From: Ryuthela nishihirai
Taxonomy: Eukaryota; Arthropoda; Arachnida; Araneae; Heptathelidae
Assembly (NCBI GenBank): GCA_038380435.1
Contig: JAWZYU010000007.1
Coordinates: forward strand, 23,477,001-23,541,000
Length of the DNA: 64,000 nt
Reading direction: 5' to 3'
Part shown: positions 31,983 to 44,007 of the stretch, piece by piece
How the letters are laid out: each line of letters begins with the position of its first letter
Position numbering within the stretch: position 1 is the stretch's first letter
The notes under the pieces: generated by a model
The model's input: only the letters and a program-made list of their open reading frames with translations
Told to the model about the DNA's origin: nothing
Databases searched by the model: none
Translations under genes and position numbers: made by a program

Positions 31983-34900
31983 GAGAAGTGGTCAATTTTA
32001 CAGGGTCCTGGTGCTGACCATTTATGCCTACTAGACTGAACTGGTTTATGGATTTCAGCTTGATTATGGATCCTGACTTGCTTCACTGTTGAGGGAGAAT
32101 CTGTTGCTGTATTTTCTGTTTGCTTCTGGGTTGCCAACCCTAAGTGGAACAGAGGCACGGGATATCTTATATCAGCTGGTGGATAATCCTAATCAGAGAC
32201 CATTGCAGGTATCTGAACCTCACTTAGCTAGTTGGATATCGTCAATCCTAAACTGGAGTAATGTGTCACAGGCAGGTCATATGGCTCTTGAAAAGGTCCA
32301 TTTGAAAAGGTGGTGCCTGAAGTTCCTACCCTTGGTGACTTCAGCCTTTAGCGGAAGAGGAACAGGTCTTTGCCCCATGCCTGCGATCAGGGGACTGTTT
32401 GATATTGTTGGCCCTATCTATATTAACCTGGTTTATATAGGATTATATACTTAGTTTCTTTAAAAATCCTACTAATCATTTTCTCTCTGCAGGAACATGG
32501 AACATGAGGACATTACATAATTATTCTTTTGAGTCCTCACACAGGAATTTCAGCATTATAACCTAGATAATCTAGCAAGAGACCAGATAGATAAGTAAAA
32601 ATTGAATTGCAAGAGACCAGATAGATAAGTAAAGGTGAGATACTGAAAAATAACTTTAAATTTCTCTTTTCAGAGGGGAGGATGGAAAGCATCTCCAAGG
32701 TGTAGGTTTGCTTCTCAGCAGACATGCCAATGATGCTCACCTAGGATATGACTGCATTAATGAAAGATTTCTTACAGCAAAATTTAACACAAAAATTAAA
32801 GACTTGAATGTCATCTGTTGTTACACCACCACAAAGGACTGATGAGAATGAGAAGGATAAATTTTACAGCCAGCTTCAGGATATTTTGAATTCTGTGAAG
32901 AAAGATATTTCTCTTGTGCTAGGTGACTTCAAAGTTAAAGTTGGTACTGACTTTGACCACTGGGCAGGAGTTTTAGGTACTTTTGGCATTGGTAGTTCAA
33001 ATGGCAATGGGGAACATCTTCTACAGGTAAGTAAACTTAATGGTTTGCAAATAACTAACACATACTAAAAACACCAAGACATTTATAAATACACATGGGT
33101 TTCACCTGATGAGTTGCACAGGAATATGATAGATTATATTTTAATTAACAGCAAATGGGCTAATTTGGTTAGAAATACCAGATCATAGAGCCGAAATTGG
33201 GTGTGACTATTACCTGGTCAAAAGTGTCTTGTAACTGAAGCTTAAGAAAGGTTGTGCTAAGTTTAAAAAAACTACCTTTAACACTGAAGATCTGAAAGAT
33301 AGAGATATAGCCAAAGCATACCATAATATGCTATTTAGTTATAATTATGACAATTGTGGTTTGCTTACTGCTGAAGTTGAGAAAGAATGGGATCACTTTA
33401 AACAGGCTTTTCTTAAAACCAACAGTACTCTTTTGGGTAAAAAGGAACAGAGGAAACAAAATTATTTGAGTTATATTGAGGCTATGGAACTTATTTCTGA
33501 AAGAAGGAAGTGCAGGATTAATATGAATCAACACACTACTAGTCCTAACAGAAGGCATTACAACGAGCTTAATAAATGTGTAAAGAATCAATTAACAGTT
33601 GATAAGAATCTTTGGCTTGATAGCATGGATGACAAAGAAAAGGAAGCAGTTAGACAGCACAACAGCAGGGGTTGTACCAGATTGTTAATGCTTTATGTAG
33701 GAAGAAACAGACAGTTACACAGGGATTGAGGGATAAATATGGCAAGGTGGTTGAAGGTGAGGATTCTGTGATGGCTAGGTGGGCTGAGCATTTCAGAGAT
33801 GTTCTAAATAATGTGATTATTTCTACTCCCATTGTTTGTAATGAAGATAGATGCATTACTGGCTTTTATCATGGCGCTATATCACATTCCGAAGTCGCAT
33901 TGGCTATCTGTAAATTAAAATTGCATAAATCCCCAAAGGTGGATGAAATCACCACTGAAATGCTTAGAGCTGGGAACATTTGTGTTGTCACATGACTGAC
34001 TGAAATTTTGATTATTTTTCGTGATAAAGGTGTTCCTAAAGATTTTACTAGAGCTATTGTTGTCCCAATTTTTAAAAAAGGTGATCACAGTTCTTGTGAT
34101 CATTATAGGGGAATTAGTTTACTTTCTGTTCCAGGTAAAGTTCTTTGCATGATTATACTTAATAGAATTAAGAATTTGGTTGGTGGACAATTGCATGATG
34201 AACAGTGTAGATTCAGACGTGGTAAGGGATGTATTGATCAAATATTTTCACTTAGGCAGATTCTTGAGAAATATTTAGAGTTTCAGGAACCTCTGGTTAC
34301 TAGCTTTATAGAATTCAAAAAGGTTTTTACTCTGTTGATTGACATAATTTGTGATTGATTGTTAAATCATATGGAATACCTGACAAGTTAGCATAATGAA
34401 AGCTCTCTATAATAACACTAAATTGTATGTGAGAGTTGATAAAGCTTGTAGTATTGGTTTAGCATTGCTAGTGGAGTTAGACAAGGGTGCATTTTGTCTC
34501 CTTTTCTCTACAGTTTGGTTATTAATCAAGTTATGTGGAATTCTCTGCAAGGAAAGATTTTGGCCTTAAGTGGTCTGAAAATCTGAAAATTTCTGATTTA
34601 GACTATGCTGATGATTAAGCCCTTTTGGCAAATAATGTTGATGAGATTAAATCTTTCATTCGAGCTGTTAATAGACATTCGAGACTGGTAATAGAGTAGG
34701 TTTGGTGATAAACAGAGAGAAAACTAAGGTGATGAAAATTGGTCAAGCAGATGGTGCTTATTTTGCTTTGAATGGCTTGAGCAAGTGTCTCAGGATCTAT
34801 GTAACAAATGCTGGTGATGTGCAGTATGAGATAAACAGAAAAATAGGGATTGCTGCTGGGACTTTTAAGAATCTAAGGAGAGTGAGGAAAACTAGACCTA

Positions 34901-35243
34901 TACACCTAAAGACTAAAATTAGGCTGTATAACAGTTTGGTTCTTTCTAAGGTTAGTTATGGTAGTGAAACATGGTAGCTTTGTATTTAGGATAACAAGAA
35001 ATTTGATGCCTTTGTTTCTAGATGCTTATGCAGTATCTTGGACATTAGGTGGTTTGACTTTGTACATAATGATGAGGTTAGAAGGAGTCATCAACCTCTT
35101 TTGAGCAGCATATTGTGCAGAGAGGGATTACATTGGTTTGGCCATATTGCCCATATGCATAGCTGCAGATTGGCAAACAGGATTATGAACATGTGCCTAA
35201 GGGTTTCAGATAAAAGGGGACACCTAAGATGCAATGGGTAGAG
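31983..35243 (+). mobile_element. RTE-type LINE copy B, main body (old, 3'-truncated)
   Basis: The body continues from the 5' part at 29129 and follows copy C in order: CCTGGTGCTGACCAT, GGAACATGGAACATGAG (GTWNxR-type endonuclease start), LVLGDF, the RT blocks and the WFGHIAHM region. It ends near TGGGTAGAGAA, where copies A, C and D continue to GACAATGTCAAACAGG. It carries many stops and frameshifts. These include a TTA-to-TAA change directly after the YADD codons (about 34608-34620) and a 32-bp tandem duplication at about 32567-32628 (AAGAGACCAGATAGATAAGT twice). It belongs to an older branch than A, C and D, and shares specific variants with copy E at 48434-52170. Confidence 0.85.
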
Positions 35244-35577
35244 AATCTTCTTTATATGTTTTCATCTGGTGTCATTTCTTTGCTTTTCCTCTGTGTAGTG
35301 GAGCCTTTCAAGCACATCCTTGAGCATGAAAGGAGGGCAGCTGTGGCATAAGTCTTAATAGCCTTAATATCACCACATAGTGTCACTTCACTGAAGACAG
35401 AGTGCTGTTCTTGCTCTGAAAAGTTTCTGAGTGTTTTCCTAAAAACTATGATTAGTTAATTAGTAACTTAATATGCAAATAGTTTGAAGGACAAGTTAAA
35501 AAAATTTTATTGCTCAATGACAGACAACTTTAAGTTATTTTAATTATTTTCTGAGCAAGAAGGTCTTTTTAATTGTG
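35244..35577 (+). mobile_element. Inverted terminal piece of the Penelope-like element
   Basis: From about 35370 the sequence (CACATAGTGTCACTTCACTGAAGA, split CACATAGTGTCAC and TTCACTGAAGA; AAAAGTTTCT; AATATGCAAATAGTTTGAAG; TTTATTGCTCAATGACAGA) is the reverse complement of 27690-27860. It therefore forms the opposite-orientation end of the remnant at 27681, with the LINE copies A and B between. The first 120 bp (35244-35365) are new unique element sequence. Penelope-like elements are known for inverted and partial terminal repeats. Confidence 0.65.
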
Positions 35578-35878
35578 TTTTTAAAATTAAAATAATCTTC
35601 AAATGTGACAATAATCTTCAATATGTTGCAACACTGAAAATTTTCAGGATTGCAGCATCCTTGAAATTTTATTACATGCAGTTAAATTTAATATCAAATT
35701 TCCCAAATTTCTCAGGTTATTTGCTTGGACTGAAATAACTGAATATCATACAACAATTATTAGAATGCAAATAATCTCACATTTGAAAAGTATTAAGGAT
35801 TTTTCATTATAATTGCTGTTTTACTTCCTGATCAGTCACTCTTTTTAAACTTTCTGGAGAATCTATGCCAATCCCCTG
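35578..35878 (+). other. Intron, no feature seen
   Basis: AT-rich spacer between the Penelope-like end and LINE copy C. Confidence 0.5.
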
Positions 35879-38800
35879 TGATGATGCATAGAACCGGCCA
35901 GGCCTAGTACCTAATGTCCGACCCTGCCTTCTCGTGGTGCAGACCGTTAGTACCTTTCAAAAGAGATACTCTCTTGTGAAAGTGAACAGAAGGGGAGGGC
36001 TGCCAGATTAGTGTGGCCTACTGATCTGGACAACTATGGCTACTTTTCTTTTTTTTTTTTTCTACCCTTCTGAGGAGTGGTCAACTACACAGGATCCTGG
36101 TGCTGACCATATAAACCCACTGGACAGATATATGGCTCTGAGCTTAATTATTGATCCTGATTTTGCTGCACTGGTGGGCTTCTGTGGAGGGAAAATCTTC
36201 CACTGTGTTTTCTGTTTGTGGGTTGACAGCCCCAAGTGAATAGATTTACAGGATATGTTTATCAGCTGGTGGATAATCCTGAGCAGAGGTCATCGCAGGC
36301 ACCTGAACTCTTTGCTTCTATTGGCATCATCAAATTCTACATTGGAGGAAGTCTTCCAGTGTAGATGGCTTCAGCCTTTAGTGGTGGGGGAATGGGTCTT
36401 TGCCCCATGTCTGCGATTAGGGGGCTGTTTGATATTGTCGGCATTCCCTCTCTCAATAAACATAGTTTCTTTAAACATCCCACTAACCATTTTCTCTCCA
36501 TAGGTAATTGGAATGTGAGGGCTCTGCACAGAGCATTTTCTTTTGATGTCCTCACACAAGAATTCCACCATTATAATTTAGATATTTTCGGCTTGCAAGA
36601 GACCAGATGGACAGATAAAGGTCAGATTCTTAAAAATAATCTTAAATTTCTCTTTTCAGGGAGGGACGACAATAAGCATCACCAAGGCGTGGGTCTGCTT
36701 CTCAGCAGACACGCTAGTGATTCTCTTCTAGGATACGAGTGCAATAATGAAAGGTTTCTTATAGCAAAATTTCAGACAAGCGTTAAAGACTTGAATGTTA
36801 TCTGCTGTTATGCCCCCACTGAGAATGCCGATGAGGATGAGAAGGGAAGGTTTTACGGACAACTTCAGAATATTTTGAATTCTGTCAAGAAAGGAGATAC
36901 AACGTCTCCTACAGGTAAGTAAACTCAATGGATTCAGAATAACCAATACTTATTACAAACACCGTGACATACATAAGTATATATGGGTTTCACTAGATGG
37001 GCTGCATAAGAATATGATTGATTATATATTAATTAACAGCAAATGGGCTAGTTCTGTTAGGAATACCAGGTCATATAGGGGAGCTGATATTGGATCTGAC
37101 CATTACCTTGTTAAAAGTGTCTTGCAACTTAAACTTAAAAAGTGTTGTGGTAGGGTTAAAAAATTTACTTTTAATACTGAAGCTCTGAAAGATCCAGTTA
37201 TAGCCAAAGCTTACCATGATAGGTTACTTAGTCATTATGACAGTCATGGTATGCTTACCACTGAAGTTGAGGAAGAATGGGATCATTTTAAACAGGCTTT
37301 TCTGGACACTAACAGTACTCTTTTAGGAAAAAAGGAGAAGAGGCAGAATTATCTGAATGATAAGGCACTTGAACTTATTTCGAAAAGAAAGAACTGCAGG
37401 AATGTCCTTAATCAATACCCTACTAGTCGTAATAGAAAGCATTACAGAGAGCTTAATAAACATGTAAAGGATCAGTTAGCTGCTGATAAGAATCTTTGGT
37501 TTGATGGCTTGGTTGGCAACGCCGAGGAAGGAGTTAGACAGCACAACAGCAGAGAGCTGTACCAGATAGTTAATGTTTTGTGTGGTTGTGTGGTAGAAAA
37601 CGGACAGGTATACAGGGATTGAAGGATAAACAAGGTAAGGTTATAGAAGGTGAGGATTCTGTCATGGCTAGGTGGGCTGAGCATTTCAGTGATGTTCTAA
37701 ACAATGTGTTAGTTCTACTCCCATTGTTTGCAATGATGATAGATGCATTGGTGGCTTTAATGTTGGTCCTATAACACAATCTGAAGTTATTTTGGCTATT
37801 TCTAAACTTAAACTTCATAAATCTCCAGGGGTAGATGTAATTAATACGAAAATGCTTAGACCTGGGAATGTTTCGGTTACCTCTTGGATGACTGAAATTT
37901 TGAATATCTTTTATGATAAAGGCATGGTTCCTAAGGATTCTACCAGAGCTATTATTATGCCTGTTTTTAAAAAAGGTGATCACAGTTCTTGTGATAACTA
38001 TAGGGGTATCAGCCTACTCTCTGTACCATGTATAGTTCTTTGCATGATTGTACTTAATAGAATTAAGAATCTGGTTGACAGTCAATTGCGTGATGAGCAA
38101 TGTGGATTCAGAAGTGGTAGGGGATGTGTGGATCAGATATTTTCACTTAGGCAGATTCTTGAGAAATGTTTAGAGTTTCAGAAACCTTTGGTTGCTAGCT
38201 TTGTTGATTTCAAAAAGGCTTTCGACTCTGTTGATCGTCATAATTTGTGGTTGATTGTGTGATCATAGGTATACCAGATAAGTTAGTTAACATTATGAAA
38301 GCTCTCTATAATAACACTGAGTCGTGTGTGAGAGTTGGTAAGGCTTGTAGCAATTGGTTTAGCATTACTTCTGGTGTTCGACAAGGGTGCATTTTGTCTC
38401 CTTTTCTCTTTAGTTTGGTTGTTGATTATGTTATGCGAAATTCACTTCAAGGGAAAGCTTTTGACCTTAAATGGGCTGGAGATACGAAAATTTTTTATTT
38501 AGATTATGCTGATGATTTAGCCCTTTTGGCAAATGATGTTGATGAGATGAACTCTTTCATTCGAGCTGTTGATTAAACTGGTAGTAGAGTAGGTTTGGTT
38601 ATAAACAGAGAGAAAACGAAAGTGATGAAAATTGGTCAGGCAGGCTGTGATTCAGTCAATCTGAATGGTTGCAGTCTTGAGCAGGTGTCACAGTTTAATT
38701 ATCTTGGGAGCTATGTAACAGATAATGGTGATGTGCAGCATGAGATTAACAGACGAATAGGGATTGCCTCTCCGACTTTTAGGAATCTATGTAGAGTGTG

Positions 38801-39305
38801 GAGAAATAGGTATATACACCTAAAGACTGAAATTATATTTTATAATAGTTTGGTTCTTTCTAGGGTTAGTTATGGCAGTGAAACTTGGACACTTTGTAAA
38901 CAAGATAACAGAATACTTTATGCTTTTGATTCCAGATGCTTACGCAGTATCTTGGGCATTAGGTGGTTCACTTTGTAACTGATGATGAGGTTAGGCAAAG
39001 GAGTTTGCAACCTCCTTTAAGCAGCATATTGTGCAGAGAGAGACTCCATTGGTTTGGCCATGTTGCTCGTATGAATAATTATAGATTGGCGAATAGGGTT
39101 ATAAACAGTGTGCCTAAAGGCCTCAGAAAGAAGGGGAGACCTAGGATGCGGTGGGCAGACAACGTCAAACAGGACCTTGTTAGAATTGGTGTGCAGTGGC
39201 CACATGCAGTAGATGTAACTCAGAATAGACTTGCTTGGAGAACTAAATTGCATGGTCTGGTTGGACCTCCATAGCCCATGGCTGCTTGAGGATGATGATG
39301 AGGAT
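35879..39305 (+). mobile_element. RTE-type LINE copy C, near full length, inactivated
   Basis: This is the longest copy. The 5' UTR runs from 35879, with a T-run at 36048-36061. The ORF start region is around 36365-36515, giving IGNWNVRALH and LDIFGLQETRWTD, the catalytic N and E blocks of the endonuclease, then GVGLLLSRHA. The order then follows copy A to GPP-stop at 39271-39273 and a GATGATGATGAGGATGATG tail. Defects include a deletion of about 110 bp joining GGAGATAC to AACGTCTCC (36896-36903, removing LGDFN), a duplicated GTTGTGTG at about 37586, a frameshift near 37708 and 38262, a GAG-to-TAA stop at about 38573, and a frameshift at 38970. It still shows the element's full architecture: long 5' UTR, one ORF, tiny 3' UTR. 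Confidence 0.88.
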
Positions 39306-39810
39306 GATGATGATAATCACTTCCTTCAATCCTGTGTATCAAAGTTGTACAAAATCTGTATATTTGTAATAATTAACAATTGTGTTCAGAGCTGTCTTTG
39401 TATTACTTAAATTCAGTTTCTGAACAGTTACAAAAGACAAAAATTCTAGGATTAGTTGAGATTCTAATTTTTTTTCAGTAGACTGATTATTTTTGTCAGG
39501 GAGCTACATTCACTGGATCATACACATAAATTTTGAAAACAGTCCCATTCCTAAGAATCAAAATTGGATAACTAATAAAAACAAATATTTGATCAATCTG
39601 TTAGCAATAAATATTTTAGTGTGATTAAATCCTGAGAATGATTATTAAAGAACTGTGATACCTACAATAGGTGGTATCCTCTTAAAAACACTCCCCTTCC
39701 ACATGAATAGACTGATTCCAACAATTTTGCTATTTCCGAAACCATATATATATATTACTATTTTGTAATAACTTTCAATTTCCATTTAATTTCCTGGTAC
39801 ACTCTGAGAT
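39306..39810 (+). other. Intron, no feature seen
   Basis: AT-rich sequence between LINE copy C and the MITE. Nothing recognised. Confidence 0.5.
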
Positions 39811-40161
39811 CAGGGCCAGATTAAAGGTGGAACCATGGCTGAAGGGGCCAGTCTTTTTTTTTTTACTTATTTAAAGTACTCTTTAGTTTATTTTTAATCA
39901 CCTTAATCAACAATTTTACATAAAGTAGTTCAATTTTCATTATATTGTTTAAATAGATTTGAGGAAAAAAATAGTTTTGTTGACGTTATTGACTTCAGAG
40001 TCATCAGGTAACTCTGTGATATATTATTTACTGAATAAAATTTTATATTTAAATATAAAGTTGTTTATAAATTAAAAGCTGCCAAAATTTCGATTTTGAA
40101 GGATAGAGAACTTTCATTTAGAACTTGACTTCAAGGCCCCCAAATGCTTAATCTGGCTCTG
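39811..40161. mobile_element. hAT-like MITE (351 bp)
   Basis: The ends are CAGGGCCAGATTAA on the left and its counterpart TTAATCTGGCTCTG on the right, one mismatch in 14. The flanking 8-mers TCTGAGAT and ACTGAGCT match at 6 of 8, as expected for an old 8-bp hAT duplication. A diverged copy lies at 7385-7545. It has no coding capacity. Confidence 0.65.
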
Positions 40162-41656
40162 ACTGAGCTTTCTAGATTAGTACGTCCTGCGATCTCATTC
40201 TCTTTAGAAGGTTTTTTGCATTTAAAGTACATCTGAAGTCATAGCTGGTGAATATGGGCACTTGTGATATATATATATATTTTGAGAAAGCTGTTGCACA
40301 GACAGATATTTTAATATCTTGGCAACATTAATGTGATACAACAGTAATGTGCTGGATTGCCTTCTCTATGCATGTGTTCTTTTAACAGCATCCTGCAGTT
40401 TTCACAAATTGGATTTCTCAATGTTTTTATTCAGCTATCAAGGAAGTTATCACTCTTAATGTAACATCAATATCAGTTTTAGAGGAAAAATTGTCTTGAG
40501 CCAGTATTATCCACTTGGCTCTTATGATAAGCCACATAAATATATCAGTACATATTCTTATGGAACCTAAAATTGACATATGATATGAGGTGTCATTACT
40601 CTTAGTCACATTTCATCTCCTGATAACATGTCAAGATAACCCTCCTGATAATATGTCAGATAAACCTGGCATGTAAACAGGACATGGTTTATATCCCACC
40701 CGCATCAAGATAGTTTTTCCTCTAAAATTGATGTCAACATTAAATTAAGAATGATAACTTCCTTGAAAGTCTTAAACTTGATTGTGTGATAATTACATTC
40801 TTCAGACGCCTTCAAACGTCTTCTGCAACAGATTCTAAAAAGATTTTATTTGACATAGACCAACCTCACTCTTGGTTTATTCCTCTACCTCAGACCTGTA
40901 GCAGAACCAGTCATGGCACACTTGTCAATCATACTTATTGTAAGCAATATAGCCAAACCAATGCTTAAATAAGGGTAAAAATTGCAAATAGCACTCTAAA
41001 AGCTCAATATAAAGATACAAATAATAATTCATATGCATAACCTTTAGTTGATTAGAGAGGAAAGATAGAACTTAGTTTTAATATCACATTTTTATTTAAA
41101 GCTAATACACTTTTAATACTAAAAGTTTAGTTACATAGTCTGGTAAATCTCAATTTCAATAAGTAGATATTTTAGATGTTTGCAGAAACAGGAAGATCGT
41201 CTTGGCTCAAATATAATGCTTGAGAAATGTTACATAGTACTTCTATTAGGAATTTTTTAATATGCTTACAGCTGTGAAAATAAATAGTTCATCTACCCAA
41301 TAAGTACAATCTACAAATTACCTCTCTTAAAATATATTTGTCTCCTTTTTAAACTTTGGGAGACTTCATCTCATGCATCCTCCAAAGGTATTATACCCAA
41401 GGTACATTCCAAGTGTAATGATTCTTACACCTAAATTTCAAGTTAGGAATGTTTTTAATATGAAAAATCCTACTATTGTTATTATAGTATATTTGATGTT
41501 TCTTGCACTAAAAATATGAACTGTAAATAAATCATGTAATTTTTTAATAATTGTGTATATTATTAATGCAAAAATTAATCTTTTTATTCAAATTAGATGG
41601 TAATGTATTTAAAAAGTTGGAAAGGTCCTTACCAGTTTTCCTTATATATTTTTTAG
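40162..41656 (+). other. para: Intron before the pore exon
   Basis: AT-rich intron. An inverted repeat is present: AAGGAAGTTATCA(C/T)TCTTAAT at 40440-40459 faces ATTAAGAATGATAACTTCCTT at 40744-40764, together with ATCAATATCAGTTTTAGAGGAAAAA (40468) facing TTTTTCCTCTAAAATTGATGTCAA (40716), split for reading. It is probably a decayed foldback of about 330 bp. The intron ends TTTTTTAG at 41656. Confidence 0.55.
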
Positions 41657-41920
41657 GTTGTTGTAAATGCTCTGGTTCAAGCCATCCCAGCCATTTGTAA
41701 TGTGTTATTGGTTTGCCTCATCTTCTGGCTAATTTTTGCTATTATGGGTGTTCAGTTGTTTGGAGGAAAGTTTTACAGATGTGTTGACGGAGAAGGTAAT
41801 ATAGCAAATACCAGCTATATTCAGGATAAGGCAGCATGTTCTGCAAGAAATCTCACGTGGGAAAATCCAAATATAAATTTTGATAACGTTTTGAATGCCT
41901 ATTTGGCCCTGTTTCAAGTG
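41657..41920 (+). CDS. para: Nav1/para exon: domain III S4-S5 linker, S5 and extracellular turret
   Basis: This exon encodes 88 residues, phase 0 at both ends, with acceptor TTTTTTAG and donor GTAAGA. Residues 1-15 ([15 protein letters not shown]) are the S4-S5 linker that couples the voltage sensor to the gate. Residues 16-36 ([21 protein letters not shown]) are S5. Residues 37-75 form the extracellular loop with CVDGEGN, two Asn-glycosylation sequons (NTS at 51-53, NLT at 65-67) and two cysteines (42 and 61) that probably pair. The end ([14 protein letters not shown], 75-88) is the first pore helix. It follows either alternative exon in frame and precedes the 18-codon filter exon. The turret is more variable than the rest, as usual in the family. 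The membrane segments match Nav1 almost throughout. Confidence 0.96.
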
Positions 41921-42604
41921 GTAAGAAATTTATAAATTCAAACTATTTACTAAACAAGTTTCTGTTTTTATATGAAAAAAAAAATACTTTAATGTTACAT
42001 ACAGAGCAATAATTTTCTTAAAATGCTGGCTAATCTTATTTCCTAAATGGTATATAAAATTGAAATTGTATCTTTACAGTATATATACAGTTCCTGTAAT
42101 TCCTAAATGTTTTATAGTAAAATCAATTTAATTTTTAAAGTCTACAAGTGATTACATGCTGCAAGTTCACTTTAAAAGCATTCCTTTCCCCTTGGACATC
42201 ATTTGTTTTTTTCGTCTCAATACGATGCTGAGGACTTTGCATATGGTATCATCTTTTCCACCTTATTGAGTCCCAACAACCAGTCTTTTGACTACCTTGA
42301 ACTCCAAGACACTAACACCAGATGGTGGATAAATTCTTCTACCTGAAAAAACTACATGTGCTTTGAACTCTGCTTCACTGTCTCATCCTACATCTTGCTG
42401 ATAATATTGTTGGTATCTGCCTGACTATTCTGGATAAATATTCAGTAACAATATTACAATCGCTACTGCTGACCAGAACAACAAATAGTGCATTTTGTTT
42501 TTTAAATGTGGTATGTATGTCATCAATATGCAGTCTTCCACTTTAAGCTAGCATTTTAATGGGCTTTATACACATTTTATGGGAAAATATAAGTATCTTT
42601 TAAC
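41921..42604 (+). other. Intron, no feature seen
   Basis: Starts at the GTAAGA donor. A C/T-rich stretch of about 42180-42480 looks unlike the surrounding intron and may be an unrecognised old insertion. No coding signal found. Confidence 0.5.
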
Positions 42605-44007
42605 CAGTGGTGAAAGTAGGTACTATATCTTACCAGTACAGTATGCTTTGAAGCTTAGCTATGCATGGAAAAATCACCCATAAGTGGTCACTCCACTGAA
42701 GTCATCTTGCAGGAGTAATTGCTGATTCCTTTGTCTTCACCTATTTTGGTCATATTTAAAAAAAAAAAAAAATAATATGATGTAGGTTTGTAGTCTAGTG
42801 TAATATATTTAAGCTGATTTTAATTCTTAAAATTAAAAAGCAAATGTTTAAAAGAAAATGAATTTTTTACTTATATTTTAATTTTCAACACTAAATGTGC
42901 ATATTTTAGACCTAGATGACAAATTTAGGCATTTTTCAGAATAATATATATTGAAGATTCAGAGTAACTTTTAAAATTCAACAGGTAGGTATGGAATTTC
43001 ACCTCCACGATATTCACGACAATAGATGCAAAATTCTAGCATTTCCACATCCAAAATGCTATAGGAAAAGAGTAACTTTTGCCAAATTCACAGCATAAAG
43101 AATTTTTCTCCTGCAATTCACATTTTTATCAGGCAATCATTGTTTTTTTTCTCTTTTGTCAGTTCTGTCAATCGTAAAAGTTATGGGGCAGTTAGAGGAA
43201 TGGTTGATCTTATCTCATAGATATGCAGAGCATGTGTAAAATGCTTCTACTTAAATATAAGGTTTTTTTTTTTTTGATTAACCAATTTAGACGAATTTTT
43301 TTCGAGTAATTGATTACTAATCAAGTACGAAGATATCATTATTTGTTTGTTCTACTACCCACATAACACTGCCACCACATGATATATTCACCATATACAC
43401 CATATACAATGTATTGCATTGCTTCGCAGTGACATTGCAACAGCTGGTTCCCAGTTTCGAATCCTGGGTGGTTGCATAAATGTTTGTCCTATGCTGTCCA
43501 TGTATGGCAAGACCTATAAAAAGCTACAGTAACTACAAGGACTCTCATGGAAAACTCTCACAAAAAATGAACAGTTACACAGCAACATAAATGCAAGCTT
43601 CTTAAACTTTTGTTGGACAATAAAATAAAAGGAGCATGCATTAGATAATTCTCTATTATGCTACTCTAGTAACACAATTTACATCGATAAAAAATTACCA
43701 TGTTTTAATTCCTTCTTCTCATGTATGCAGAATCTCTTTCTTTTTCTCTGATGTATGCGATTTTCAAACATCTTGGAATCTAAATGATTAAATTGTAGTC
43801 ATGTGATTAAAATTTGAGGAATTTTTCTTAAACAGAAGGATCCACATTATTTTTCTCAATTAAATGCTCACTTGAAAGAACATTAAAATATAGAATGCAA
43901 TCATTAGCTGCATCACTACTGAAAAACATCTTACCAGTACGGCATGCCAGCAAAACAATTCTTGCCAGTACATTGTACTGGTGTGTACCAGCCCACTTTC
44001 ACCACTG
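42605..44007. mobile_element. hAT-like non-autonomous transposon (1403 bp) with perfect 8-bp target duplication
   Basis: The ends are CAGTGGTGAAAGTAGG (left) and the complement CAGTGGTGAAAGTGGG (right), followed by partly matching sub-terminal CCAGTACA(G/A)T(A/G) blocks. It is flanked on both sides by CTTTTAAC (42597-42604 and 44008-44015), an exact 8-bp duplication as made by hAT transposases. No transposase frame is visible inside. A tRNA-like B box (GTTTCGAATCC within CCCAGTTTCGAATCCTGGG) at about 43454 suggests a SINE head carried within it. The poly-T and poly-A tracts inside are simple sequence. Confidence 0.9.

Noticed and set aside
43425..43475. tRNA gene around GTTTCGAATCC
   Set aside because: Only a T-arm-like segment is convincing. 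It lies inside the hAT-like element and is better seen as a SINE-type scrap.
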